Made by a program: the position numbers and the translations under genes. From Ruegeria sp. HKCCA6707 (lineage in GTDB: Bacteria; Pseudomonadota; Alphaproteobacteria; Rhodobacterales; Rhodobacteraceae), in NCBI RefSeq assembly GCF_013033515.1, contig NZ_WQEG01000011.1, positions 30,547-94,546 on the forward strand: a stretch of DNA of 64,000 nucleotides, given 5' to 3'. Positions 8,976 to 16,574 of the stretch are shown here, piece by piece. Below the pieces are notes generated by a model. It saw only the letters and a list, made by a program, of their open reading frames with translations, did no database searches and was not told the DNA's origin. Position 1 is the first letter of the stretch, and every line of letters begins with the position of its first letter.

Positions 8976-10907
8976 ATGAGTTTGACGTCAGATCAGATGG
9001 AATTGCGCGAGGCCGATATTCGCAAGCATTACCCGGCGGCGACCGCTTTGCTGAGCGGGTTCGAGCATGCTCCGCGGATTGCCAAACCGGTTGAGGCAGC
9101 GGTGGAGCGGTCTCCGGGTGTCACAACAGGGCGGCGATTTCGGTCGACGACGCCAGGGTTGGTGACGCGGCGGGTGGCGCGGGCGGATGGGGTGCATCTG
9201 GTCGAGCGGATTGAGGCGTCGGATGATGGCGATGCGCTGGTATCGCCGCCGCAGGCGACGGTGCAGCAGAGTATTCGCCGGGCCATCGCGATTGCTCTGG
9301 CGGTGGCTGAGGCTTATGCCGAACAGACCCCGCTGGCCGATTTGAAACGTGCCAATCTGGCGGGGGATTTGCCTGCGGCGCGGAAGAGTGAATTTTCGCA
9401 ATTGCTGACGGCTGAGGCGCTGATTACGGGCCATGTGTTTGGCAACTCGCTGGCTTACCTCATGTCCTCGCATCTGGGCGAAACCACGGTAGATCTGGGT
9501 GAGATCGAAGAAGTTCTGACCGATAATGGCCAACTCGCTCTGCATGGCGCGCTGTGGGAGTTGGATCAGATATTGGCCAAACATGCGCCCGATGATGCGC
9601 ATCTGATCGCGGCCGCCAGTGCCTATGCCGAGCAGTTGATGGACAAGGTTGCATTGCGCGTGAAATCAGCGGGCCATTTGAGCCCGTTTCAGACTGCGTC
9701 CTGGCATATCGAGACGGATGATCTGACGATCCGGGGGTTTGAGCCAGCGTCCAAGGCCAAATCCACCACGCTTACCATGACGTTCAAGAAGCCGAATGAG
9801 GTGGTGGGCAACCATATCGCCAAATATCAGGCGATGAAGCTGGCCAAGATGCTGATGGCCTATGATTTCGACCGCCGCCTGAACCCGTTTGCCGAGCTTG
9901 GCGGGTTCATCTTTACCTTCATGGGCGATGGCAAACCGGGCACCGGGAAAACCACTCTGATCCAGATGATGGCCGGGCTGATCAATGACTATTGCCAGAA
10001 CGCGGGCTACCCGTTCCGCTATCAGAACCTGAGCACCGACAATATCGACAGCTATCAGGGCAAATCCGGCCAGAACGCCAAGGCGTTTATCAACACGATC
10101 ATTGACCCCTCGGTCATCGGCTTTGGCACCATCGACGATATCGACCAATTGGCGGGTAAGCGTGGTGATCGGCAGTCCAGCGCCGGACAGTTGGAAATCA
10201 CCGCAGTCCTGATGGAGAGCTTCGCCGGGGCCAACACCGTTGTGCGCGGCAATTGCACCTTTGGCATGTTCTCGAACTACCCCGAGAATGTGGATGACGC
10301 CCTGCGCCAACGGGCCGGTGCGCGGTTCCTGGTGGACGGGCCGCAAACGCGTGAGGACTATATCGACATCCTGCACCTGCTGATGGGCCGCAACCACGAC
10401 ATTCCGCTGGGTGAACACGAAGCCTATGCCGCGCAGGAGATCAAGAAGGCCGTCGCCGCCAGTTTCGAAAGCCATTCCCGCCCGCATGAGGATGCTTTGT
10501 TGCAGGTTTACGACCGGGTATCGGCTCAGATCGGCCAGCTGGACACGATTGCCAAGCTGGGCACCTACCTCAAGGCGATTCAGGCCGCAGATGAACGGTT
10601 CACCGGTCGTGCGATCAAGAACATCACCGACGCGGTCAAGGTGCGCGCGATGGATTTCGAACTGCCAGATGAGTGGATGGAGAACCCCGAGCTGTTCCTG
10701 TTCCGTGACTATGACACCAAAAAGGCCATGATCGCTGACCTGCGCCAGCCGATCACGGTCGAGATGGTGATCCAGGAAATCAACCGCTACGCCGACAGCG
10801 AATTCCGCTATGCCGACAAGAGCGACGAGGTCGCGATTGAGAACGCGGTGCGTGAGATGGGCCGAATGGAGGAGGCCAAACGCCGGTATCTGGAGGGGAA
10901 AGGGTGA
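8976..10907 (+). CDS. AAA+ ATPase of the unknown operon
   Basis: 643 residues. The C-terminal half is an AAA+ module: Walker A GKPGTGKT (319-326), Walker B GFGTIDDID (about 382-390), a sensor-1-like asparagine in MFSNYPENV (N434) and an arginine-finger region DDALRQRAGARF (440-451), followed by a helical C-terminal domain. Residues 1-300 are not recognised; they include a basic low-complexity stretch (GRRFRSTTPGLVTRRVARAD, about 51-70). There is no membrane segment. AAA+ proteins of this type form hexamers that remodel proteins using ATP. It is the only recognisable enzyme of the operon. The stop overlaps the next GTG start (GTGA). Confidence 0.9.
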   Translation: MSLTSDQMELREADIRKHYPAATALLSGFEHAPRIAKPVEAAVERSPGVTTGRRFRSTTPGLVTRRVARADGVHLVERIEASDDGDALVSPPQATVQQSIRRAIAIALAVAEAYAEQTPLADLKRANLAGDLPAARKSEFSQLLTAEALITGHVFGNSLAYLMSSHLGETTVDLGEIEEVLTDNGQLALHGALWELDQILAKHAPDDAHLIAAASAYAEQLMDKVALRVKSAGHLSPFQTASWHIETDDLTIRGFEPASKAKSTTLTMTFKKPNEVVGNHIAKYQAMKLAKMLMAYDFDRRLNPFAELGGFIFTFMGDGKPGTGKTTLIQMMAGLINDYCQNAGYPFRYQNLSTDNIDSYQGKSGQNAKAFINTIIDPSVIGFGTIDDIDQLAGKRGDRQSSAGQLEITAVLMESFAGANTVVRGNCTFGMFSNYPENVDDALRQRAGARFLVDGPQTREDYIDILHLLMGRNHDIPLGEHEAYAAQEIKKAVAASFESHSRPHEDALLQVYDRVSAQIGQLDTIAKLGTYLKAIQAADERFTGRAIKNITDAVKVRAMDFELPDEWMENPELFLFRDYDTKKAMIADLRQPITVEMVIQEINRYADSEFRYADKSDEVAIENAVREMGRMEEAKRRYLEGKG

Positions 10908-11239
10908 GCGGCGGGCTGTTCCTGATTTTGGCGTCTCTGGTTGCGGCGTGCCTCTGCGTGGGTATTTGGGTTGCCCGTTGTCGAAATGCATCGCGCAGGG
11001 CTGTGGCGATGCTTGCGCTTATCGTATTTGCGATCACCTATATCTGGAGCAGCCTGTTCGAGATTTGGATCAATGGTGCCTCGGTCTTGCGTCCTCAGTC
11101 TCTGTTGCACGCATTCGGACCTGGTGAAATGCCTTCACATTTTCTTGGCCAGTCGTTGTTCTGGTATGCTCCGGCGATGATCTTTGCAGGTGGCGCGTAT
11201 GCAACAACGCGTCGTCGTTCAAAGGAGGCAAAGACATGA
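10904..11239 (+). CDS. Small three-TM membrane protein of the unknown operon
   Basis: 111 residues, GTG start overlapping the ATPase stop, with hydrophobic helices at about 4-24, 34-55 and 83-100 and a basic C-terminal tail (TTRRRSKEAKT). No family recognised. It overlaps the next gene by 4 bases. Likely a membrane partner of the ATPase (inference). Confidence 0.7.
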   Translation: MSGGLFLILASLVAACLCVGIWVARCRNASRRAVAMLALIVFAITYIWSSLFEIWINGASVLRPQSLLHAFGPGEMPSHFLGQSLFWYAPAMIFAGGAYATTRRRSKEAKT

Positions 11240-11532
11240 TACTGACACTTGCAATCACCGCAGTAGCCCTGGTTTTGGGTCTCATTCTGCCATTGCGCTG
11301 GGGCGTAGTTGGCTTTCTGGGGGCTGTGGCGGTTCTCTATCTGATCCAGTTCGGCATCAATACCAGCCGCGGGTTCGAGGGTGCCTCGTGGGAAGAGACG
11401 CTGATCCTGTTTGAGGGCAGCGTGGTGTCTTACATCGGCTTCAATTTGCAGATTACCGCGCGGTCCTTTGCGTTGCCTTTGCTGGTGTTAGCGGCTGTGG
11501 TTGTGGGGCGGTTCAGGAGGGGAGTAAGCTGA
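11236..11532 (+). CDS. Small membrane protein of the unknown operon
   Basis: 98 residues, with helices at about 2-20, 25-43 and 77-91, positive residues (GRFRRGVS) at the C-terminus and an acidic loop (EGASWEETLILFEGS) between helices. The ATG overlaps the preceding stop (ATGA). No homologous family recognised by eye. Confidence 0.7.
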   Translation: MILTLAITAVALVLGLILPLRWGVVGFLGAVAVLYLIQFGINTSRGFEGASWEETLILFEGSVVSYIGFNLQITARSFALPLLVLAAVVVGRFRRGVS

Positions 11533-11571
11533 GTTGAATATAAGCTCGAACTGTTTTGCGGGAGAGCCTGA

Positions 11572-11907
11572 GTGCTAGATATCATCTTCCTGATGACCTG
11601 TACTCTTCTTGCCTATATTGGCATTAAGTTCGTCCTTTGGGTGATAAGGCGTCTTTTGCCTGTTCCAAAGGGAGCGTTCATGTGGTTGCGTTTCTTTGTT
11701 TGGTGGACCGCAAATTTGGGTTTTGTAGTTGCCATATACTCCGGCGTTATCGCTTTTTCTGGTGTTCTTGTTTTGGAAATTTGGGGTTTGGGTCAGCGTC
11801 TAGAGCCCTCCGTACTCCTGATGGGGGGGCTCATTTTGTCGGCACCTTATTGGGTCGGCTTGGCCAAAGTAATTGATCTTCAAGTTGCGCATAGGTTGTC
11901 GTCATGA
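11572..11907 (+). CDS. Small membrane protein of the unknown operon
   Basis: 111 residues from a GTG start preceded by a GGGAGAG ribosome site. Three hydrophobic segments at about 2-25, 39-70 and 82-100. By-eye GC is lower than in the soluble genes of the cluster. The stop overlaps the next ATG (ATGA). No family recognised; residues 25-35 (IRRLLPVPKG) look like a basic cytoplasmic loop. Confidence 0.68.
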   Translation: MLDIIFLMTCTLLAYIGIKFVLWVIRRLLPVPKGAFMWLRFFVWWTANLGFVVAIYSGVIAFSGVLVLEIWGLGQRLEPSVLLMGGLILSAPYWVGLAKVIDLQVAHRLSS

Positions 11908-13241
11908 TCCGCCTCATCGAAAAAGGCCTGATGTTTGGCAATCTTGTCCACATCTCCAGCCCGGCTCTGGTCGAGCGGTATAATCGCGCGCTGCAGCATC
12001 TGTCGGGTAAGACCACCGCGCTGACGGATTTTCATATCGATATCTCGGGCTATTCCCCCGAGATTGGGCAGGAACTGGGTGACCCGCTTTACCTCAACCC
12101 CAATGGGGTCAATCGGCAGTTCATCCTGCTGACGACCGAGCAGAAACGCGCGCCTCTGCTGAATGTCAAATTCTCAACCTCGCGCGACATCTTGCGCGAC
12201 TTTATCGAACAGAACGAAGCGCAGCTGTTTGCTCTGACCGCAACGGATGCGGTGGCCGGAGAGCTGGTGAACTCGGTCTTCAAGCTCACCACGCCGGCTG
12301 ATCTGCTGACGCTCAGCAAGATCGAGATTGAAGCGGATACAGTGGGTGGTACCCTGCGAAAGGCCGAGCAATTGGCGGGTATGGTCGAGCAGTTCAAAAC
12401 CGAAGAGGACGCCTGGTTCGACGATGTTCTGATCGCCAGGATGATCGAAACAGCCAAAGATACAGGCGATGTGACACGCAACCCTGTCCGTTTGCGCCAT
12501 ACCGCGTTTGATCAACCGAACTTCTGGACGGCGCATTATGGCGGGCTTTATCTGTTTCCTGACCTTGAGCATCCGGCTGCGATTTATGCGGGTGAACGGC
12601 CAGACGGCTTGCCGCTGGACTATGTGTTTCACATGTCGCAGCACAATCAGATCGCCAAATTTCTGAACTATAACAAGCTCGTGGAAACCATCATCGAGGC
12701 GCGCGGCGTGGATTCTGCTGCCATTTTGCAGCAAAAAATGGATTTTCTGACGGTGTCGGCGGCTGCGCATGCCGATGTTGACCTGAAAGGCTTGGACCGC
12801 CGGGACCTGCGCCATCTTGCGCGCCGTCATGTGGACCAATTGCCTGAGGCCTATCACGGGCTGGCGCAGCTGCTGCGCTGGGCAACGGATGGCGGGCGGT
12901 GGCCGCGCATAACCTCGGATCACCCGGCCTATTTCTATACTCTGCGGGCGGCCAACACGCCGCATCGGGATTTGGTAAACATGTTGCTGACCGAGCTGGC
13001 GCCACTGGACCCGCGCCAGATGTTCATTTGCCACAAAGAGCTGTTCTATGCGACCTACGCCCAGTGGCCTGAAAGCAAAAAAGCCTATGTTGCCGATTTC
13101 CTTGCCCGCGAGTATCAGCTGGACAAAGCAGGTGCACGGGCGGCCTTGTTCGGGCATGAGCCTGATATGAGCGGTGACGATCGGATCAGTGACGATCTGA
13201 TTGCTCGTGTCGGGCCCTGGGGTTCTGTAAGGAGGGATTGA
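11904..13241 (+). CDS. Large uncharacterised soluble protein (possibly DUF6638)
   Basis: 445 residues with no signal peptide or membrane helix. Mixed alpha/beta with a helical C-terminal third. I recall similar roseobacter proteins carried under a domain-of-unknown-function label (DUF6638), but this cannot be verified here. No catalytic motif seen. Conserved-looking aromatic clusters include FWTAHYGGLYLFPDL (about 199-213) and the segment PRQMFICHKELFYATYAQWP. Starts within the stop of the previous gene and ends with an AAGGAGGG ribosome site that overlaps its own 3' end and serves the next gene, so the unit is translationally linked. Confidence 0.84.
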   Translation: MIRLIEKGLMFGNLVHISSPALVERYNRALQHLSGKTTALTDFHIDISGYSPEIGQELGDPLYLNPNGVNRQFILLTTEQKRAPLLNVKFSTSRDILRDFIEQNEAQLFALTATDAVAGELVNSVFKLTTPADLLTLSKIEIEADTVGGTLRKAEQLAGMVEQFKTEEDAWFDDVLIARMIETAKDTGDVTRNPVRLRHTAFDQPNFWTAHYGGLYLFPDLEHPAAIYAGERPDGLPLDYVFHMSQHNQIAKFLNYNKLVETIIEARGVDSAAILQQKMDFLTVSAAAHADVDLKGLDRRDLRHLARRHVDQLPEAYHGLAQLLRWATDGGRWPRITSDHPAYFYTLRAANTPHRDLVNMLLTELAPLDPRQMFICHKELFYATYAQWPESKKAYVADFLAREYQLDKAGARAALFGHEPDMSGDDRISDDLIARVGPWGSVRRD

Positions 13242-13242
13242 A

Positions 13243-13509
13243 ATGCTCGGAGCGCTACGACTATTTCTGATCCTTTTGTTTTTACAGACGGTTGCATATT
13301 TTGCGCTGTCTCTTTACTCGCGCGGTGTCCGGCGGCAAAAACTGGAAAGCTGGTGGGACGAGAAAGGCAAAACCGGTGACAAGAACGCGTTTGTTGAACG
13401 CGGATTGCACGTCTATGACAATTCTTTCCGGCGCAAGTTGATACTCGCGGTCTACATTGTGCCCTGGATCGCTGTTGGCGCACTGATCTATATCGTGAAT
13501 TACATGTGA
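13243..13509 (+). CDS. Small two-TM membrane protein of the unknown operon
   Basis: 88 residues, with helices at about 4-23 and 65-86 and a charged loop of about 40 residues between them (RGVRRQKLESWWDEKGKTGD). The start follows a strong AAGGAGGG ribosome site lying at the 3' end of the preceding gene. Not recognised. Placed just before the two-TM protein below, with which it may form a membrane pair (inference). Confidence 0.74.
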   Translation: MLGALRLFLILLFLQTVAYFALSLYSRGVRRQKLESWWDEKGKTGDKNAFVERGLHVYDNSFRRKLILAVYIVPWIAVGALIYIVNYM

Positions 13510-13519
13510 GGGATAAGAC

Positions 13520-14164
13520 ATGGCTTATCTGAAATGGGGTTTCATTCTTGTCTTCTGGATCACGCTTGGCACGATCCTCCAATATGCGCTGCCGCAACAT
13601 GATGTCGTGCGGATCGTTAACACTTATGAGGAACGTCAGGATCTGAACGATTGGACGCGGATCTTCTGGTCTGAACCCGAGGATCAATCGACCAGCTTGT
13701 CGAACCGCGACGTTCAATTCATTCAGGCGGTGCGCGCCAACGGCAAACCCATCGTGTATCGCAACGAAGATACGGGCTGGGGTTGGCCGCCCTATTTCAA
13801 ATTCGACACGGCGAACCTTTATACCGAAGCGAATGATGCAAAGTCGACAAAAGAGGATCCGGATTGGGTTGTGGTCACCCATTATGGCTGGCGGAACGAG
13901 TTTATGTCGATCTTCCCTAACGCAATTTTTATTCGCCATGTCGAAGGCCCGGATGTTCGTATCATCCCTTGGTTCAATATCATTTTCCTGACCGTGTTTG
14001 TGGCCATCGTTTGGGCTCTGTGGGTTCGGTGGCGCCGTTTCCGGCAAAGACGGATCGATCCTGTTTTGGAAAATGTCGAAGACGGCTTGTATGCCGCAGG
14101 CGACGCGATTGACGAAAAGCGCAAGGGATTCAGACGGTGGCTGGACAGTTGGAAGTCGAAGTAA
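13520..14164 (+). CDS. Two-TM protein with extracytoplasmic domain (probable DUF1523)
   Basis: 214 residues. TM1 is about 5-24 and TM2 about 152-172. The 125 residues between them (starting PQHDVVRIVNTYEERQ, including YGWRNEFMSIFPNAI) probably face the periplasm, and a basic cytoplasmic tail follows TM2 (RWRRFRQRR). The pattern matches the proteins I know as DUF1523 in Rhodobacterales. It closes the ten-gene unit and could be the sensor or output element on the membrane. The function of the family is not known. Confidence 0.8.
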   Translation: MAYLKWGFILVFWITLGTILQYALPQHDVVRIVNTYEERQDLNDWTRIFWSEPEDQSTSLSNRDVQFIQAVRANGKPIVYRNEDTGWGWPPYFKFDTANLYTEANDAKSTKEDPDWVVVTHYGWRNEFMSIFPNAIFIRHVEGPDVRIIPWFNIIFLTVFVAIVWALWVRWRRFRQRRIDPVLENVEDGLYAAGDAIDEKRKGFRRWLDSWKSK

Positions 14165-14202
14165 GATCGAACAGGGCCCTTCGGCTATTCCATTGCCGGT
14201 TT

Positions 14203-15300
14203 TTACCTGACAACAAATTCTGCATGTAGCGCGCCAGCCGCCTTGATCGTTTTCAGGATGTCGATCATGTCGCGTGGCGACACACCCAGGGCGTTCAAAC
14301 CGGCCACCACTTCGGACAAAGTTGTTGCCTCGGGGATTTCGGCCAGACCAGTGCCTTCCTCTTCTTCGATGCCTGCAATTGTACGTGGGACAACAACGGT
14401 TTCACCCCGTGCAAACGGGTTTGGTTGAACCGCGATCGGGGCTTCTTCGACCGTCAGGGTCAAATTGCCTTGCGAGACGGCCACGCGTGAGATTCTGACA
14501 TCCCTGCCCATTACGATCGTGCCCGACCGCTGATCGACCACGACCCGGGCCTTGGTTTCAGGCTCAACCAGAATGTTTTCGATCCGGCCGATTGCATGCG
14601 CAGTCGACACCGCGCGGGTGGCCTCTATGTTGATCTCAACGGTGCCGGAGTCGCGCATGATAGCCACGACCCGGTTGAACTCGGTATTGATTGCCGCCTC
14701 AATGCGCCCGGCAGTTGTAAAGTCCGGCTCGCGCAGGGCCAGTCTGAGTTGGGTCAGCGATGACAGTTGAAAGTCAATCTCACGTTCAACGCGAGCGCCC
14801 GAAGGGATAACGCCCGACGTTGGAACGCCCTGCACGACCGAGGCCGCCTCTCCTTCTGCGACCGCGCCGCCGGCCAAAACAGTGCCTTGGGCCACCGCGT
14901 AAATCTGGCCGTCCGCGGCATTCAGCGGGGTCATGATCAAGGTGCCACCCAACAGGCTTTTGCTGTCGCCAATAGCGGAAACGGTAATGTCGATCTGACT
15001 GCCCACACGCGAAAACGGAGGCAAAGTGGCTGTAACCAGAACCGCTGCGACATTTTTGGGCCGAAAGTCTTCGCCGTTCACACTAACGCCCAGACGTTCG
15101 AGAATGCTGGACATGATCTCTTCGGTAAAGGGCGAGTTTCGCAGCCCGTCTCCGGTGCCGTTCAAACCGACAACAAGGCCATAGCCGACAAGATCGTTGC
15201 CGCGCACGCCGTCGAAATCCACCAGATCCTTCAGGCGAATGGTGCCAGCGCTGGCCAGGCTCGGCAAAAGCAAAAGGATCAGGGCAAGGAGGCGGATCAT
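14203..15300 (-). CDS. flgI: Flagellar P-ring protein FlgI
   Basis: 365 residues, the normal length for FlgI, with a signal peptide (residues 1-18, LASA cleavage) and family segments RLKDLVDFDGVRGNDLVGYG, VGLNGTGDG, RVVVDQRSGTIVMG and the C-terminal GLNALGVSPRDMIDILK. FlgI assembles the periplasmic ring around the flagellar rod. It overlaps the upstream chimeric gene by 4 bases (ATGA). No other complete flagellar gene is in this window, so it looks stranded; flagellar genes could continue elsewhere, but on this strand its downstream side is the unrelated unknown operon. Confidence 0.96.
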   Translation of the reverse strand: MIRLLALILLLLPSLASAGTIRLKDLVDFDGVRGNDLVGYGLVVGLNGTGDGLRNSPFTEEIMSSILERLGVSVNGEDFRPKNVAAVLVTATLPPFSRVGSQIDITVSAIGDSKSLLGGTLIMTPLNAADGQIYAVAQGTVLAGGAVAEGEAASVVQGVPTSGVIPSGARVEREIDFQLSSLTQLRLALREPDFTTAGRIEAAINTEFNRVVAIMRDSGTVEINIEATRAVSTAHAIGRIENILVEPETKARVVVDQRSGTIVMGRDVRISRVAVSQGNLTLTVEEAPIAVQPNPFARGETVVVPRTIAGIEEEEGTGLAEIPEATTLSEVVAGLNALGVSPRDMIDILKTIKAAGALHAEFVVR

Positions 15301-16019
15301 AGGAAGTTCACCAGAGACAGACCCGCGTTGCGCACGGTGACGGAGTAGAGGCTTTCCAGTTGGAACTGGACGGTTTGCAATTGTGTGGCCGTTTCATACG
15401 GGTCCGCTGCGATCAGTTGATTGCGTGCAAACTCGATGCTGGTCATGGCCGCCGCGTTGCGCGTTGCGGCCTGTTCGATGCGCGCCTCGGCCGCGCCAAT
15501 CTGCGCCAGCACGGTTTGGAAGCGGCTGGTATAGGCTTGGGCCAGGTCTGGGGTTCTGGAATGATAGGCTCCGGCAGCGGCGGGCCAGCTTCCCAGTTCC
15601 GCGTATAGCTGTTTCAAAAACCGCGCGGCGTATTCTGCGTTTTCATGGGGGTCGAACATGGCGTCGATCGAGCGGAACGCGTTTCCATGCCAGCGATAGT
15701 TTATCTGGAAACACCCGACATCGAAACTGTGCGTGCCGGACTTGAAGATCTTGAAGACATAGGCCTTGGCTTCAGCTTCGGACCCGAACCAATAGCCTTG
15801 GCCTTCGACATTGACGGCCCAGGGCCAGGGGATCAGCTGCCCGTCTTTGGCGCGCCCGGTTTCCACCCGTGTGATGGCACGTAGGATGTCAATCGGTACC
15901 CCTTCGGCCTGCGCTGCATGTCGCGCGGCCTGATCACAGACCGAAGCCTGCGCCACCGCACCAATGAAAGCAAAAACAAGCGCCCACGGCGCAAGGATCA
16001 AGTTGAAAGGATTGGGCAT
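15297..16019 (-). CDS. Chimeric protein: SLT lytic transglycosylase fused to FlgL C-terminus
   Basis: 240 residues. Residues 1-25 are a signal peptide. Residues 27-165 form a lytic transglycosylase (SLT) domain with catalytic glutamate in AITRVETGR (E53) and the GCFQINYRWHG and AGAYHSRTP motifs. From about residue 172 the sequence switches to the characteristic end of the flagellar hook-filament junction protein FlgL: IEFARNQLIAADPYETATQL, then LESLYSVTVRNAGLSLVNFL as the last residues. Normal SLT proteins end near the RF of TSRFQ, and FlgL normally has about 320 residues before this tail. The simplest reading is an in-frame deletion joining the two genes near 15510. Confidence 0.85.
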   Translation of the reverse strand: MPNPFNLILAPWALVFAFIGAVAQASVCDQAARHAAQAEGVPIDILRAITRVETGRAKDGQLIPWPWAVNVEGQGYWFGSEAEAKAYVFKIFKSGTHSFDVGCFQINYRWHGNAFRSIDAMFDPHENAEYAARFLKQLYAELGSWPAAAGAYHSRTPDLAQAYTSRFQTVLAQIGAAEARIEQAATRNAAAMTSIEFARNQLIAADPYETATQLQTVQFQLESLYSVTVRNAGLSLVNFL

Positions 16020-16091
16020 TCTGCCGGTCCGGGATTCTTTTGGTCCGGGTCAAGCTAGCGGGGTTTCTCTTTACAGAGGGTTAGCGCCGCT

Positions 16092-16520
16092 TCAGTTTCG
16101 ATCAATCCGGCGGCCAAAGACAACGCTTGTATTGGTCCGCAACACGCCCGGGATTTTCGCCAGTTCATCAACCAGAATATCCAGATCCTCAAGCCGAGGC
16201 GCCTCGGCTGACAGCATAAGGTCGAAATCTCCGTTGATCGAGAGGCAGAGTTTGACTTCGGGATAGGCCTCAAGCCGTTTCACAATACGTGTGGTCTCAT
16301 TCTGCTGCACCTCCAGCATCACGATGACCTGCACTTTGGGCGTATCTTCGGTCGCCCCCAAACGCACTGTATAGCCCGCGATCACGCCGCGTTCTTCCAT
16401 GCGATTGATGCGCTCGTGGACGGTTGTGCGCGCCACGCCCAAGGCACCGGCAATCTGCGTGGTCGAGGCGCGGGCATTAGCCTGCAGAGCGGCGATAATA
16501 CGACGATTCAGCTGATCCAT
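16092..16520 (-). CDS. Lrp/AsnC-family transcriptional regulator
   Basis: 142 residues. N-terminal helix-turn-helix (ANARASTTQIAGALGVARTT, about 14-33) followed by the AsnC/RAM ligand-binding domain (KVQVIVMLEVQQ..., LCLSINGDFDLML). These proteins form octamers that sense amino acids. It lies 54 bases downstream of the MFS transporter on the same strand, so it may control or be co-transcribed with it. The start MDQLNRRII is typical of the family. Confidence 0.93.
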   Translation of the reverse strand: MDQLNRRIIAALQANARASTTQIAGALGVARTTVHERINRMEERGVIAGYTVRLGATEDTPKVQVIVMLEVQQNETTRIVKRLEAYPEVKLCLSINGDFDLMLSAEAPRLEDLDILVDELAKIPGVLRTNTSVVFGRRIDRN

Positions 16521-16574
16521 TGGGGCTCCGGTACAGGGCGCATGTATTTGGTTATGGCAGATTTGCCCGTGGTC

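Noticed and set aside
9666..10991. 441-residue open frame opposite the AAA+ ATPase
   Set aside because: Complement of a GC-rich gene with strong third-position bias; the ATPase motifs fix the coding strand.
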